From an uncultured Pelagibacteraceae bacterium (GTDB lineage: Bacteria > Pseudomonadota > Alphaproteobacteria > Pelagibacterales > Pelagibacteraceae): a stretch of DNA of 64,000 bases. Below are positions 8,388 through 16,256 of the stretch, piece after piece. The notes below the pieces were generated by a model that worked only from the letters and a program-made list of their open reading frames with translations, did not search any database and was not told the DNA's origin. The stretch's first letter is position 1; the number at the start of each line of letters is the position of its first letter. The DNA lies in NCBI GenBank assembly GCA_902554135.1, contig CACDNJ010000001.1:1-64000 (forward strand), read 5' to 3'. The position numbers were made by a program, and so were the translations under genes.

Positions 8388-10106
8388 TTGAAAGAAAAAA
8401 ATTTACTAAAAAAATTGATTGAAAATAAACACAACGAGCCTGATAACAAACAGATTAAACAGATCTTAGATCTTTTTAATTCAAAAAAATTTGAAGAAGT
8501 TAAAAAAGAAATTAATAAACAAGCTTCAAAATTTCCAAATTCCTCTATTCTAAATAATATTCTTGGGGCCGTTTTGGCTGAAGAAAATCAGCTTGTTTTA
8601 GCCATCGAGCAGTACAAAAAGTCGATTAAGCTCAACCCAAATTACGCTGAAGCATATAACAATTTAGGTGTTTCCTTAGAAAAATTAAACAAATATGAAG
8701 AAGCAATTGAGAAATTTGAAAAAGCTATATTTTTTAAAAAAAATTTTTCTGAAGCAATAAAAAATTTATCTGTAGTTTGTAATAATTATGGAAATTTGCT
8801 GAGCCAATTAGGCAGATTTGACGATGCAAATGATAAATATGTTAAAGGAATAGAAGTAAGACCCGATTATGCTATAGCTTACAGCAACCTTTTATTTAAT
8901 TTAAATTTTAAAAATAATTTAGATCAAAAACTCTATTTATCATGGGCAAAAAAATTCAGAGAAAATTGCAAAAACTTAAAAAATCTAAATTTAAATTATA
9001 ATTATGATAAAAACCCTAAAAAACTCAGGATAGGATGTGTATCAGCTGATTTTGGGGAACACCCAGGTGGGCATTTTACTTTGAGCACGCTTAAAGATTT
9101 AAGGAAAAAAAATTTTGAATTAATAGCTTATTCTACTTATGATCGAAAAGATGAGCTTTCAAATGATTTTAAAGGATTGTTTTATAAATGGAATTCAATT
9201 CAAAACAAATCAGACAAAGAAGTTATAAGTCAGATTCTTAATGATAAAATTCATATATTGATAGATATGCAGGGACATTCAGCCAAAAATAGACTACCAA
9301 TTTTTTTCTATAAAGCGGCACCTATACAAGCAACTTGGTTAGGACAAGGTTCGTCTGGAATTTCAGAAATCGACTATTTTATTGGTAGTCCATACATTAC
9401 ACCAAAAGAAGAAGAAAAATATTATGTTGAAAAGATACTGAGACTACCAGAAATATCTCAATGCCTTACAATACCAGAATTTGAATTGGAAATATCAGAT
9501 TTACCTGCAAAAAAAAATAATTTCATTACCTTTGGTTCTTTTAATCAATTTTCAAAAATTAATGACGAGGTCATTTCTTTATGGTCAAAGATTTTATTAT
9601 CTATGAAAAATTCAAAGCTTTTTTTAAAAACCCAGGAACTATCAAATAATAAATTTTCCGAAGAAGCTTTGAACAGATTTAAAAAATTTAATATAAATTC
9701 TGACCGTCTAATTTTGCAGGGAAAATCTAAAACTAGAAAAGAGGTTTTGGAAACATATAGACATATTGATATTTCGCTCGACCCTTTTCCTTTTCAGGGA
9801 AATACTAGTACTTGCGAATCTGTTTGGATGGGCGTTCCAGTTCTCACACTTAAAGGAGATAGACATCTGTTTCATTTTGGAGAAAGTATAAACTCAAATT
9901 TAAACATGAAAGACTGGATAGCAGATAATAAAAATGATTATCTTGAAAAGACTATAAAATTTTCATCTGACCTAGAGGGACTTTCGGAAATTAGAAACAA
10001 TTTAAGAAAAAAAGCATTGCTTTCACCTGTATTTGATTCAAAACGTTTTTCTAAATATTTTGGTGAAATTCTTTGGAATATGTGGAGTAATTTTACAAAA
10101 AGATGA
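8388..10106 (+). CDS. TPR repeat protein with O-GlcNAc transferase-like (GT41) domain
   Basis: A 572-residue protein. Residues ~18-160 are TPR helices, e.g. 'AIEQYKKSIKLNPNYAEAYNNLGVSLEKLN'. Residues ~205-570 match the SPINDLY/OGT C-terminal catalytic region: 'KLRIGCVSADFGEHPGGHF', 'IQATWLGQGSSGISEIDYFIG', 'FGSFNQFSKINDEVISLWSKIL' and 'DISLDPFPFQGNTSTCESVWMGVPVLTL'. This family transfers sugars to proteins or other acceptors; in bacteria it is often linked to surface glycosylation. Start choice is uncertain: TTG at 8388 gives the most complete protein, while the ATG at 8375 is in another frame and closes early. It stands alone between the hydratase gene and tRNA-fMet. Confidence 0.8.
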   Translation: MKEKNLLKKLIENKHNEPDNKQIKQILDLFNSKKFEEVKKEINKQASKFPNSSILNNILGAVLAEENQLVLAIEQYKKSIKLNPNYAEAYNNLGVSLEKLNKYEEAIEKFEKAIFFKKNFSEAIKNLSVVCNNYGNLLSQLGRFDDANDKYVKGIEVRPDYAIAYSNLLFNLNFKNNLDQKLYLSWAKKFRENCKNLKNLNLNYNYDKNPKKLRIGCVSADFGEHPGGHFTLSTLKDLRKKNFELIAYSTYDRKDELSNDFKGLFYKWNSIQNKSDKEVISQILNDKIHILIDMQGHSAKNRLPIFFYKAAPIQATWLGQGSSGISEIDYFIGSPYITPKEEEKYYVEKILRLPEISQCLTIPEFELEISDLPAKKNNFITFGSFNQFSKINDEVISLWSKILLSMKNSKLFLKTQELSNNKFSEEALNRFKKFNINSDRLILQGKSKTRKEVLETYRHIDISLDPFPFQGNTSTCESVWMGVPVLTLKGDRHLFHFGESINSNLNMKDWIADNKNDYLEKTIKFSSDLEGLSEIRNNLRKKALLSPVFDSKRFSKYFGEILWNMWSNFTKR

Positions 10107-10109
10107 TCT

Positions 10110-10186
<77 letters not shown>

Positions 10187-10190
10187 ATAA

Positions 10191-10400
10191 TTAATCTTTC
10201 AACCGTTTTAGGTTAACAGCCTGTAACTTACCTTTTTCTTCCTTTATTTCAAATTGTATTTCTTGGTTTTCTTTAAGAACTCTTAATTTTGATTTTTCTA
10301 AAGATGAAATATGTAAAAAAATATCTTTTTCGCTATCATTATCCTTAATAAATCCGTAGCCCTTTTTTGAATCAAACCATTTTACTCTACCTGAAGGCAT
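10191..10400 (-). CDS. cspA: Cold-shock domain protein
   Basis: A 69-residue single OB-fold cold-shock protein. 'GRVKWFDSKKGYGFIKDNDSEKDIFLHISSLE' contains both RNA-binding motifs, RNP1 (K-G-Y-G-F-I) and RNP2 (D-I-F-L-H). Such proteins act as RNA chaperones. It follows rpsU by 27 bases and precedes the initiator tRNA by 4 bases, in an rpsU-cspA-tRNA-fMet transcript that is all translation-related. The family has many paralogues, so the symbol is only a class name. Confidence 0.93.
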   Translation of the reverse strand: MPSGRVKWFDSKKGYGFIKDNDSEKDIFLHISSLEKSKLRVLKENQEIQFEIKEEKGKLQAVNLKRLKD

Positions 10401-10427
10401 AATATTCTCTTTTCTAATTATAACTGC

Positions 10428-10622
10428 TTATAGTCTATTTCTTAGACGCTGAAATTTTTTGACTCTCTTAATATTTTCAAGTCTTATTCGTTTCTTTTTT
10501 TCAGAAGGCTTTTCATAATTGCTCTTCATTTTAATTATTTTAAAAAAACCTTCTTTTTGAAGTTTTCTTTTAAGAACTCTAATCGCTTGTTCAACGTTAT
10601 TATCTTTTACGTCTATTTTAAT
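10428..10622 (-). CDS. rpsU: 30S ribosomal protein S21, apparent AUU start
   Basis: The reverse strand encodes IKIDVKDNNVEQAIRVLKRK followed by the S21 core '...KEGFF' and 'YEKPSEKKKR', 64 residues ending RNRL. Alignment with ordinary S21 proteins (M-x-V-x-V-R-D-N-N-V) puts the initiator at the ATT codon 10622-10620. In this frame no ATG, GTG or TTG lies between the upstream stop (TAG, in TAGCATGCT) and the DNNV motif. A strong Shine-Dalgarno GGAGGA (10631-10626) lies 3 bases before the ATT. An overlapping out-of-frame ATG (10633-10631) opens a six-codon reading frame, MEDLLK, that stops just after the ATT. The gene is too short and oddly started to be found by simple ORF calling. The product is part of the 30S platform near the anti-Shine-Dalgarno. 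Confidence 0.85.
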   Translation of the reverse strand: MKIDVKDNNVEQAIRVLKRKLQKEGFFKIIKMKSNYEKPSEKKKRIRLENIKRVKKFQRLRNRL

Positions 10623-10680
10623 AAGTCCTCCATTTTTGTAAGCGTAGTTAGCATGCTAAAAAGGAATTGTCTATAAGGAT

Positions 10681-11172
10681 TTAGTAAGGTCTTTGAGGAA
10701 CTTTATTCTCAAAATTGGAACGATATTTTTTTAAATTTTGCTTAATTTTGGGATATTTAATACTTAAAATGTGTGCTGCAAACAAAGCTGAATTGATTGC
10801 CCCTGGTTTTCCAATAGCTAAAGTTGCAACAGGCACACCCGCAGGCATCTGAACAGTCGAAAGAAGACTATCTATCCCTTTTGTTATACTTGTCATTGGT
10901 ACGCCTAAAACTGGAATTGTTGTTAATGAAGCAGTTACGCCTGCGAGATGAGCGGCACCACCCGCTGCTGCAATAATCACCTCATAATTATTTCTTTCAG
11001 CATAGCTCATAAATTTTTCTAACCTTTTGGGTGTTCTATGGGCCGAAATAACTCTGGCATCAAATTTAATTTTTAAAAACTTTAAAGTATCACAACAGTT
11101 TTTCATGATTTCCCAGTCGGATTTACTGCCCATTATTACTCCAACAACCGGGTTTTTATTGTTCTTGCTCAC
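10681..11172 (-). CDS. purE: N5-carboxyaminoimidazole ribonucleotide mutase
   Basis: A 163-residue class I PurE. 'VGVIMGSKSDWEIMKNC' is the phosphate/substrate loop, 'ISAHRTPKRL' holds the catalytic histidine, and 'IAAAGGAAHLAGVTASLTTIPVLGVPM' is the conserved central stretch. It converts N5-CAIR to CAIR in purine synthesis. Its partner purK is usually next to it, but here the following gene is rpsU. The start overlaps the upstream DUF1013 gene by 17 bases, which suggests coupled translation. Confidence 0.95.
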   Translation of the reverse strand: MSKNNKNPVVGVIMGSKSDWEIMKNCCDTLKFLKIKFDARVISAHRTPKRLEKFMSYAERNNYEVIIAAAGGAAHLAGVTASLTTIPVLGVPMTSITKGIDSLLSTVQMPAGVPVATLAIGKPGAINSALFAAHILSIKYPKIKQNLKKYRSNFENKVPQRPY

Positions 11173-11806
11173 TACTTTCCTCTACTTTATTTTCTTCTTT
11201 GTTTTCCTCTACTTTGTCTTTTTCTTCTTTATTTTCCTCTGCTTTAGCTTCTTTTTCTTTTAATTTTTTCTCTCTAACCACTCTTCTGTCAGCTTTTTCT
11301 ACAGCTTTCTCAAATTGTATTTGGCTGCATAGTCCTAAAATAACAGGATCTTTTGCAGTTAAACCAGATAAATTCCAATAAGTTCTTTTTCTAATTAGAG
11401 AAACTGTCCCCTTTGTACTACCAACAAGCTTTGCAATTTGTCCATCTGAAAGTTGAGAAAAATTTTTAACTAACCAAAGCACTGAGTCAGGCCTGTCTTT
11501 TCTTTTAGATAATGGTGTATACTTGACTTTTTTTCTTTCCGGAGAAACCAAAACATCTTCATTTTTTTTATTCAATTTTAGATGTCTTTCATGATCTTTT
11601 GAACAAACATCGATTTCTTCACGCGTTAATTGACCGGCTAAAATAGGATTGTAAGCTTTAATTCCTTTTGCAACATCACCGTCTGCGATACCTTTTATTT
11701 CTAGTTCGTGTAAATTACAGAAATTTGCAATTTGCTTAAAACTAAGTGTTGTGTTTTGTACAAGCCAAACAGCTGTTGCTTTTGGCATGAATGGTCCATC
11801 TGTCAT
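11156..11806 (-). CDS. DUF1013 family protein (TrcR-like transcription-associated factor)
   Basis: A 216-residue protein with the DUF1013 core: 'FMPKATAVWLVQNTTLSFKQIANFC', 'ELEIKGIADGDVAKGIKAYNP' and 'SVLWLVKNFSQLSDGQIAKLVGSTKGTVSLIRKRTYWN'. The two 'x-WLV-x-N-x-x-LS/F-x-QIA' segments look like paired helix-turn-helix units. DUF1013 is conserved in alphaproteobacteria, and from memory the Caulobacter member (TrcR) associates with RNA polymerase. The last ~45 residues are a Lys/Glu tail with repeated K-x-E-E-N-K-E-E units, probably disordered. It sits between rpmE and purE with a 3-base gap and a 17-base overlap. Confidence 0.8.
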   Translation of the reverse strand: MTDGPFMPKATAVWLVQNTTLSFKQIANFCNLHELEIKGIADGDVAKGIKAYNPILAGQLTREEIDVCSKDHERHLKLNKKNEDVLVSPERKKVKYTPLSKRKDRPDSVLWLVKNFSQLSDGQIAKLVGSTKGTVSLIRKRTYWNLSGLTAKDPVILGLCSQIQFEKAVEKADRRVVREKKLKEKEAKAEENKEEKDKVEENKEENKVEESSEQEQ

Positions 11807-11809
11807 AGT

Positions 11810-12037
11810 TTAATTTTTTTGTTTTCTTAAGTTACTAAATTTTTTGTTATATTTACTAACTCTCCCTTTGTCCAAAATCTTTTGATTTCCGCCTGTCCAT
11901 GCAGCATGTGATTTTGGGTCAATATCAAGTTTTAAAGTGTCTCCTTCTTTACCCCAGGTAGACATAGTCTCAAATTTAGAACCATCCGTCATTACAACGT
12001 TAATTTTGTGATAGTTTGGGTGAATTTTTTTTTTCAT
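11810..12037 (-). CDS. rpmE: 50S ribosomal protein L31
   Basis: A 75-residue L31: '[20 protein letters not shown]', then '[29 protein letters not shown]', ending [12 protein letters not shown]. Zinc-binding cysteines are absent, as in alphaproteobacterial L31. An in-frame start 36 bases upstream (12073) exists, but ATG 12037 gives the standard N-terminus. The upstream suhB gene ends 43 bases before it and the DUF1013 gene follows after 3 bases. Confidence 0.95.
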   Translation of the reverse strand: MKKKIHPNYHKINVVMTDGSKFETMSTWGKEGDTLKLDIDPKSHAAWTGGNQKILDKGRVSKYNKKFSNLRKQKN

Positions 12038-12080
12038 GCAGAGATTTTTATAGCAATATCTTAAATTGCTCAATGAATTT

Positions 12081-12860
12081 TTACAATAAATTCTTCAATT
12101 CCTTATGGATTTTTGAGTTGGTAGCAATAATATCTATTTTTTCAACACCAAAATCATCTCCTTTGATTGTGCCTACAAAACCTCCAGATTCTTTAACCAA
12201 AATTACACCTGCTGCTATATCCCAATAATTTATCTCTCTTTGCCAGTAACCATCATATCTTCCTGCCGCAACGTAGGCGAGATCTAATGCGGCACTCCCA
12301 GATTTTCTTATATGGGCATTAGTTTTCATAGAAATCTTTTTGTATTCATCCAATACATATTCTTTTGTTTTACTAGCAGATTTTGGTCCGCCAGTTACTA
12401 AGCATGCGTTTTGAAAATCTGATTTTTTTGAAACCCTAATTCTAGAATTATTTAAGTAAGCACCCGATCCCTTATGTGCTCCAAACATTTCATTTTTTAT
12501 GGGATCAAAAATTATTCCAGAAACTATCTCACCATTTTCTTCATATCCAACCGAAATGGCAAAGTGGGGCAAACCATTTAGAAAATTAAAAGTTCCGTCT
12601 ATTGGGTCAACTATCCATCTTTTATCTTTATATTTTCCTTCTATCAATCCGGTTTCTTCAGTTAAAAATGAATATTCTGATTTTTCAAGCTCACCTATGA
12701 TTATTTTTTCTACACGCTTATCAGAAGCTGTTACAAAGTCTCCTGGGCCTTTTTCTGAAACTTGAAGTTTTTCAATTTCACCAAAGTCCCGAATTAGTAC
12801 TCTAGAAGCTTTCATACAAGCCCTATGCATTAAATTAAATTGAGGTGAATTTATTTTCAT
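12081..12860 (-). CDS. suhB: Inositol monophosphatase family protein
   Basis: A 259-residue lithium-sensitive phosphatase. The metal-site motifs are present in order: 'LTEETG' (~residue 67), '[22 protein letters not shown]' (~81-102, D-P-x-D-G-T) and '[16 protein letters not shown]' (~217-232, W-D-x-A-A-G). It hydrolyses inositol 1-phosphate or related sugar phosphates; bacterial SuhB also has a role in rRNA transcription complexes. The start overlaps the efp stop by one base (TAATG arrangement), so it is coupled to efp. The physiological substrate is not known. Confidence 0.9.
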   Translation of the reverse strand: MKINSPQFNLMHRACMKASRVLIRDFGEIEKLQVSEKGPGDFVTASDKRVEKIIIGELEKSEYSFLTEETGLIEGKYKDKRWIVDPIDGTFNFLNGLPHFAISVGYEENGEIVSGIIFDPIKNEMFGAHKGSGAYLNNSRIRVSKKSDFQNACLVTGGPKSASKTKEYVLDEYKKISMKTNAHIRKSGSAALDLAYVAAGRYDGYWQREINYWDIAAGVILVKESGGFVGTIKGDDFGVEKIDIIATNSKIHKELKNLL

Positions 12861-13423
12861 TAATTTATTTTTTTTACGTATTCCAAAGTTCTTGTATCTA
12901 ATATTATTTTACTTCCCTCTTCCACAAAAGGAGGAACCATAATATCTAAACCATTTTTTAGCTTGGCAGGTTTATAAGAAGAAGACGCGGTCTGTCTTTT
13001 AACTACTCCTTCTGTGCTTTCAATTTCACACTCAATATTTGTTGGCAAATCTACAGAAAGAGGCTTTTCTTCGAGAAAAGATATTGTTACTTTTAGGTTT
13101 TCACTTAAAAGTTTTAACTTTTCTCCTAATAATTCTTTTTTAATAGATATTTGTTCAAAACTTTCTGGGTCCATAAAAAAACATCCACTATCATCAGAGT
13201 ATAAAAAATTAAATTCCTTTTCTTCCAGTTGAGATCGTTCAACATTTTCGCTAGATCTAAACCTTTGATTGAGCTTTGTTCCTTTTGTAAGACTTTTTAG
13301 CTCCACTTGATTAAAAGCACCGCCTTTACCAGGTTTAACATGTTGTGCTTTAAGAACTGTCCAGTGATCATTATTAAGCTCAATGATCATTCCAGGTTTA
13401 ATTTCATTTCCTTGTATTTTCAT
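12860..13423 (-). CDS. efp: Translation elongation factor P
   Basis: A 187-residue EF-P with the three OB/KOW-like domains. The modifiable lysine is Lys33 in 'HVKPGKGGAF', at the tip of domain I, and 'TLEYVKKI' ends domain III. EF-P rescues ribosomes stalled at polyproline. No epmA/epmB-type modification genes are next to it. It starts 1 base after thiE ends and ends in the first base of suhB, within the tkt-to-cspA minus-strand run. Confidence 0.95.
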   Translation of the reverse strand: MKIQGNEIKPGMIIELNNDHWTVLKAQHVKPGKGGAFNQVELKSLTKGTKLNQRFRSSENVERSQLEEKEFNFLYSDDSGCFFMDPESFEQISIKKELLGEKLKLLSENLKVTISFLEEKPLSVDLPTNIECEIESTEGVVKRQTASSSYKPAKLKNGLDIMVPPFVEEGSKIILDTRTLEYVKKIN

Positions 13424-13424
13424 T

Positions 13425-14030
13425 TTAATTAAATTTTCTAATAGCTTCTTTTGGTTTTAAGCGTGGGTTATTCCAAATATAACTTGATATTGCAAGGTAA
13501 TTTACTCCAAATTTCATTAAACTTCTGTAATTTTTATTATTAATTCCACCAATAGCAACAATGGGCAAGCTAGTTCTTTGTTTAGACCATTTCACTAAAT
13601 TTTTTTTAGCTCTTCTTGCTCGAGGTTTTAATTTGGATTTAAAAAAAGATCCTAATGCTATGTAGCTAGGTTTTTCTTTTATGGCATTTAAAATTAATTT
13701 TTTTGAACCATGGCATGTTATTCCGATTATTTTGTTTTTTTTTAATAAAATTCTTGCATTTTTTATTGATCCGTCAGATTGGCCCAAGTGACATCCATCT
13801 GCATTAATTTTTTTTGTTAACACAGGAAAATCATTGATTATTAGCTTAACTTTATATTTTTTTGTAATGTTCTTAACTTTTCTTGCAATCTTAAGCAGTT
13901 TCGAATTTGAATGTTTTTTAAGTCTTAATTGAAAGTACTTCACTTTTCTTGAGGAAAGAACTTCTGCTAAGTTTTTATAGAAGTGCTGATTAATTGTACT
14001 AGGCGATATTAGATATAAAAATCTTCTCAA
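13425..14030 (-). CDS. thiE: Thiamine-phosphate synthase
   Basis: A 201-residue TenI/ThiE (beta/alpha)8-barrel. Visible motifs are 'KYFQLRLKKHS' (QxR-K substrate strand), 'IINDFPVLTKKINADGCHLGQSDG' (the I-N-D and G-x-H-L-G-Q-x-D elements), 'YIALGSFFKSKLK' and 'IVAIGGINNKN' with the A-x-G-G-I phosphate loop. It joins HMP pyrophosphate and thiazole phosphate to thiamine monophosphate. It is set between fba and efp, with 2-base and 1-base spacing, away from any other thi gene. thiD is elsewhere in the window and no thiC is seen. A TenI-like paralogue is the main alternative. Confidence 0.85.
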   Translation of the reverse strand: MRRFLYLISPSTINQHFYKNLAEVLSSRKVKYFQLRLKKHSNSKLLKIARKVKNITKKYKVKLIINDFPVLTKKINADGCHLGQSDGSIKNARILLKKNKIIGITCHGSKKLILNAIKEKPSYIALGSFFKSKLKPRARRAKKNLVKWSKQRTSLPIVAIGGINNKNYRSLMKFGVNYLAISSYIWNNPRLKPKEAIRKFN

Positions 14031-14032
14031 TT

Positions 14033-15049
14033 TTAAGCCGCAAAACTTTGCTCAAGCTTTTCATTCCATTTAGCTTCTGTTGAGGCACCATTCATTTTAG
14101 CTCTATGATCAAAAACTTTTTGAATTTTTGCTATATCTTTCATCGATTTTGCCCAAGTTTTTAAAGCTGATTGTTGCAAGGCTCGACCATAAGAGAATGT
14201 AAAATGAAAAGAAGTATCATTAATTTTATTAATTTCATTTAAATTTTTTGTTGCTTCTACTTCACTTTGGCCTCCAGACAAGAAAGCAACTCCAGGAACT
14301 TCGCTTGGCATATTTTTTTTAAGACATTCTAACGTTTTCTTGGCTATCTCTTCTGTAGTGGCTTTTTGTTTGCAGTCTGTACCTGGAAGTATCATGTTTG
14401 GTTTAAGAACCGTTCCTTTAAGATTAACATTGTGGAGCGCAAGCTCTTTGTAACATTCTGCCAGAACTCTGCTAGTAACATCGTAGCACTTGTCAATCGT
14501 ATGGTTTCCATCCATTAAAACTTCAGGTTCTACTATTGGAACCATTTTGGCTTCTTGCACCAATGCAGCATACCTTGCTAGAGCGTGAGCATTAGATTTT
14601 ATACACTGCTCGCTTGGATGTTTGGAAGAAATCGAATAGACAGCACGCCATTTAGCAAATCTTGCCCCTAACTTATAATACTCTTCCATTCTTCCTCTTA
14701 AACCATCTAAACCTTCTGTAACTTTTTCTTTATCTGAGCCAGCTAAAAGTTTTGCTCCTTTATCTACTTTGATACCGGGAATAGATCCGCTTTTTTTTAT
14801 TAACTCTGGAATAGAAAGACCACTACTTGAAGTTTGCCTTAGAGTTTCATCAAACAATATAACGCCGCTTATACAGTTTTTCATTGAACCGGAAGAAAAC
14901 AATGTTTCTCTAAAATGAAGTCTATTTTTTTCAGTACATTCTACATTGACACTCTTTAATCTTTTTTCCATTGTGCCAGTGCTTTCATCGGCCGCAAGTA
15001 TTCCTTTGCCTTTAACCACCATCTGTTTTGCTATTTCTTCTATACTCAT
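14033..15049 (-). CDS. fba: Fructose-bisphosphate aldolase class I
   Basis: A 338-residue class I (Schiff-base, metal-free) aldolase. 'VVKGKGILAADESTGTMEKRL' is the N-terminal signature, 'FAKWRAVYSIS' carries the K-W-R site, 'IVEPEVLMDG' the acidic residues, and the Schiff-base lysine is in 'GTVLKPNMILPG'. It cleaves fructose 1,6-bisphosphate to two triose phosphates, or forms it in gluconeogenesis. It follows pgk by 5 bases and precedes thiE by 2, so it belongs to the tkt-pgk-fba transcript. Vertebrate-type class I aldolases are common in alphaproteobacteria. Confidence 0.95.
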   Translation of the reverse strand: MSIEEIAKQMVVKGKGILAADESTGTMEKRLKSVNVECTEKNRLHFRETLFSSGSMKNCISGVILFDETLRQTSSSGLSIPELIKKSGSIPGIKVDKGAKLLAGSDKEKVTEGLDGLRGRMEEYYKLGARFAKWRAVYSISSKHPSEQCIKSNAHALARYAALVQEAKMVPIVEPEVLMDGNHTIDKCYDVTSRVLAECYKELALHNVNLKGTVLKPNMILPGTDCKQKATTEEIAKKTLECLKKNMPSEVPGVAFLSGGQSEVEATKNLNEINKINDTSFHFTFSYGRALQQSALKTWAKSMKDIAKIQKVFDHRAKMNGASTEAKWNEKLEQSFAA

Positions 15050-15054
15050 AAATC

Positions 15055-16248
15055 TTAATTCTTTTTTAATACTTTTATACCAGGCAGTTCTTTGCCTTCA
15101 AGAGATTCCAGGAATGCACCACCAGCTGTTGATAAATGCGTAAAACTGTTTTCTAATCCGGTATTTTTAATTGCAGCAATAGTATCTCCACCACCAACAA
15201 TTGATATTAAAGACTTTGTATTTGTGTTTTCAGCAATTTTTTTAGCTATGGACAGAGAGCCAGTTGAAAATTTTTTATTTTCATAATATCCCGCTGGCCC
15301 ATTCCAAAATACTGTATTGGAGCCGTCTATAGTTTTATTTATTAAATCTACTGTACTTTTACCAATATCTAAAATCATATCTTTTGAATTTATATCCTTT
15401 AAAGATTTATAGATCGGATCTCCATTAACATTCAGAGAAGTGTTGCAGTCTACAGGAACGATAACGTTACATTTATTTTTTTCTGCCAATATGTTTATAT
15501 TTTTTACGGTATTTTCCGATCCTTTTTCAACAAGAGAAGCGCCAACATTTATGCCTTTAAATTTAAGAAAGTTATTTGCCATTGCTCCTACAATTACAAG
15601 ATTATCTGCGTTTTCTAACAAGCTTGATAAAATATTTATTTTAGTTGAAACTTTTGAACCACCAATTATGCAAGTAACTGGTTTTTTTTTATTCTTTATT
15701 ATTAAATTAATTGATTGAATCTCTTTTTCTAAAATAGGACCTCCGTAACTATCAATAAATTTAGTTATTTTGTGTATCGATGCTTGTTTTCTGTGTGAGC
15801 AAGAAAAAGCTTCGTTTACAAAAAGATCACCAAGTTTTCCTAAATTTTTTGCAAAACTTTCTTCGTCACTTTCTTCTTCTTTAAAAAATCGAATATTTTC
15901 AATTAATAAAATTTCCCCAGGCTTTAATTTATTAGAAGCTGCCACTGCTTTAGAATCAATTTTTTCTTGATAAAAATATATTTTTCCATTCAATTTTTTT
16001 TCCAAATAGTTAAATATTGGCTTCAGCGATAGTTCTGGAACCACCTTTCCCTTCGGTCTTCCAAGGTGTGATAGCAAAATAACTTTAGCTTTATTTTCTA
16101 TTAATTTATTTATAAAAGGCTCAACAATTTTAATTCTAGTATCATCATCTATTTTTGAGTTGTTAATTGGTACGTTTAGATCTAGTCTAACAATAACACG
16201 TTTGCCATTGACAGGAATATCCTTGGAAAAAATTTTTAAATCAGACAT
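15055..16248 (-). CDS. pgk: Phosphoglycerate kinase
   Basis: A 397-residue PGK. 'RVIVRLDLNVPI' and 'LLSHLGRPKGK' are the N-terminal substrate motifs, 'LIENIRFFKEEE' and 'NEAFSCSHR' follow, and the C-terminal domain has 'FWNGPAGYYE' and 'SIVGGGDTIAAI'. It makes ATP from 1,3-bisphosphoglycerate. In many alphaproteobacteria a gap gene lies between tkt and pgk, but here pgk follows tkt after 8 bases with no gap. It precedes fba by 5 bases. Confidence 0.96.
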   Translation of the reverse strand: MSDLKIFSKDIPVNGKRVIVRLDLNVPINNSKIDDDTRIKIVEPFINKLIENKAKVILLSHLGRPKGKVVPELSLKPIFNYLEKKLNGKIYFYQEKIDSKAVAASNKLKPGEILLIENIRFFKEEESDEESFAKNLGKLGDLFVNEAFSCSHRKQASIHKITKFIDSYGGPILEKEIQSINLIIKNKKKPVTCIIGGSKVSTKINILSSLLENADNLVIVGAMANNFLKFKGINVGASLVEKGSENTVKNINILAEKNKCNVIVPVDCNTSLNVNGDPIYKSLKDINSKDMILDIGKSTVDLINKTIDGSNTVFWNGPAGYYENKKFSTGSLSIAKKIAENTNTKSLISIVGGGDTIAAIKNTGLENSFTHLSTAGGAFLESLEGKELPGIKVLKKN

Positions 16249-16256
16249 TTGTCTAA

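Noticed and set aside
11027..11263. Plus-strand Phe/Leu-rich ORF that looks like a membrane protein
   Set aside because: It is the shadow of purE and of the Glu/Lys-rich tail of the DUF1013 gene; the composition follows from that.
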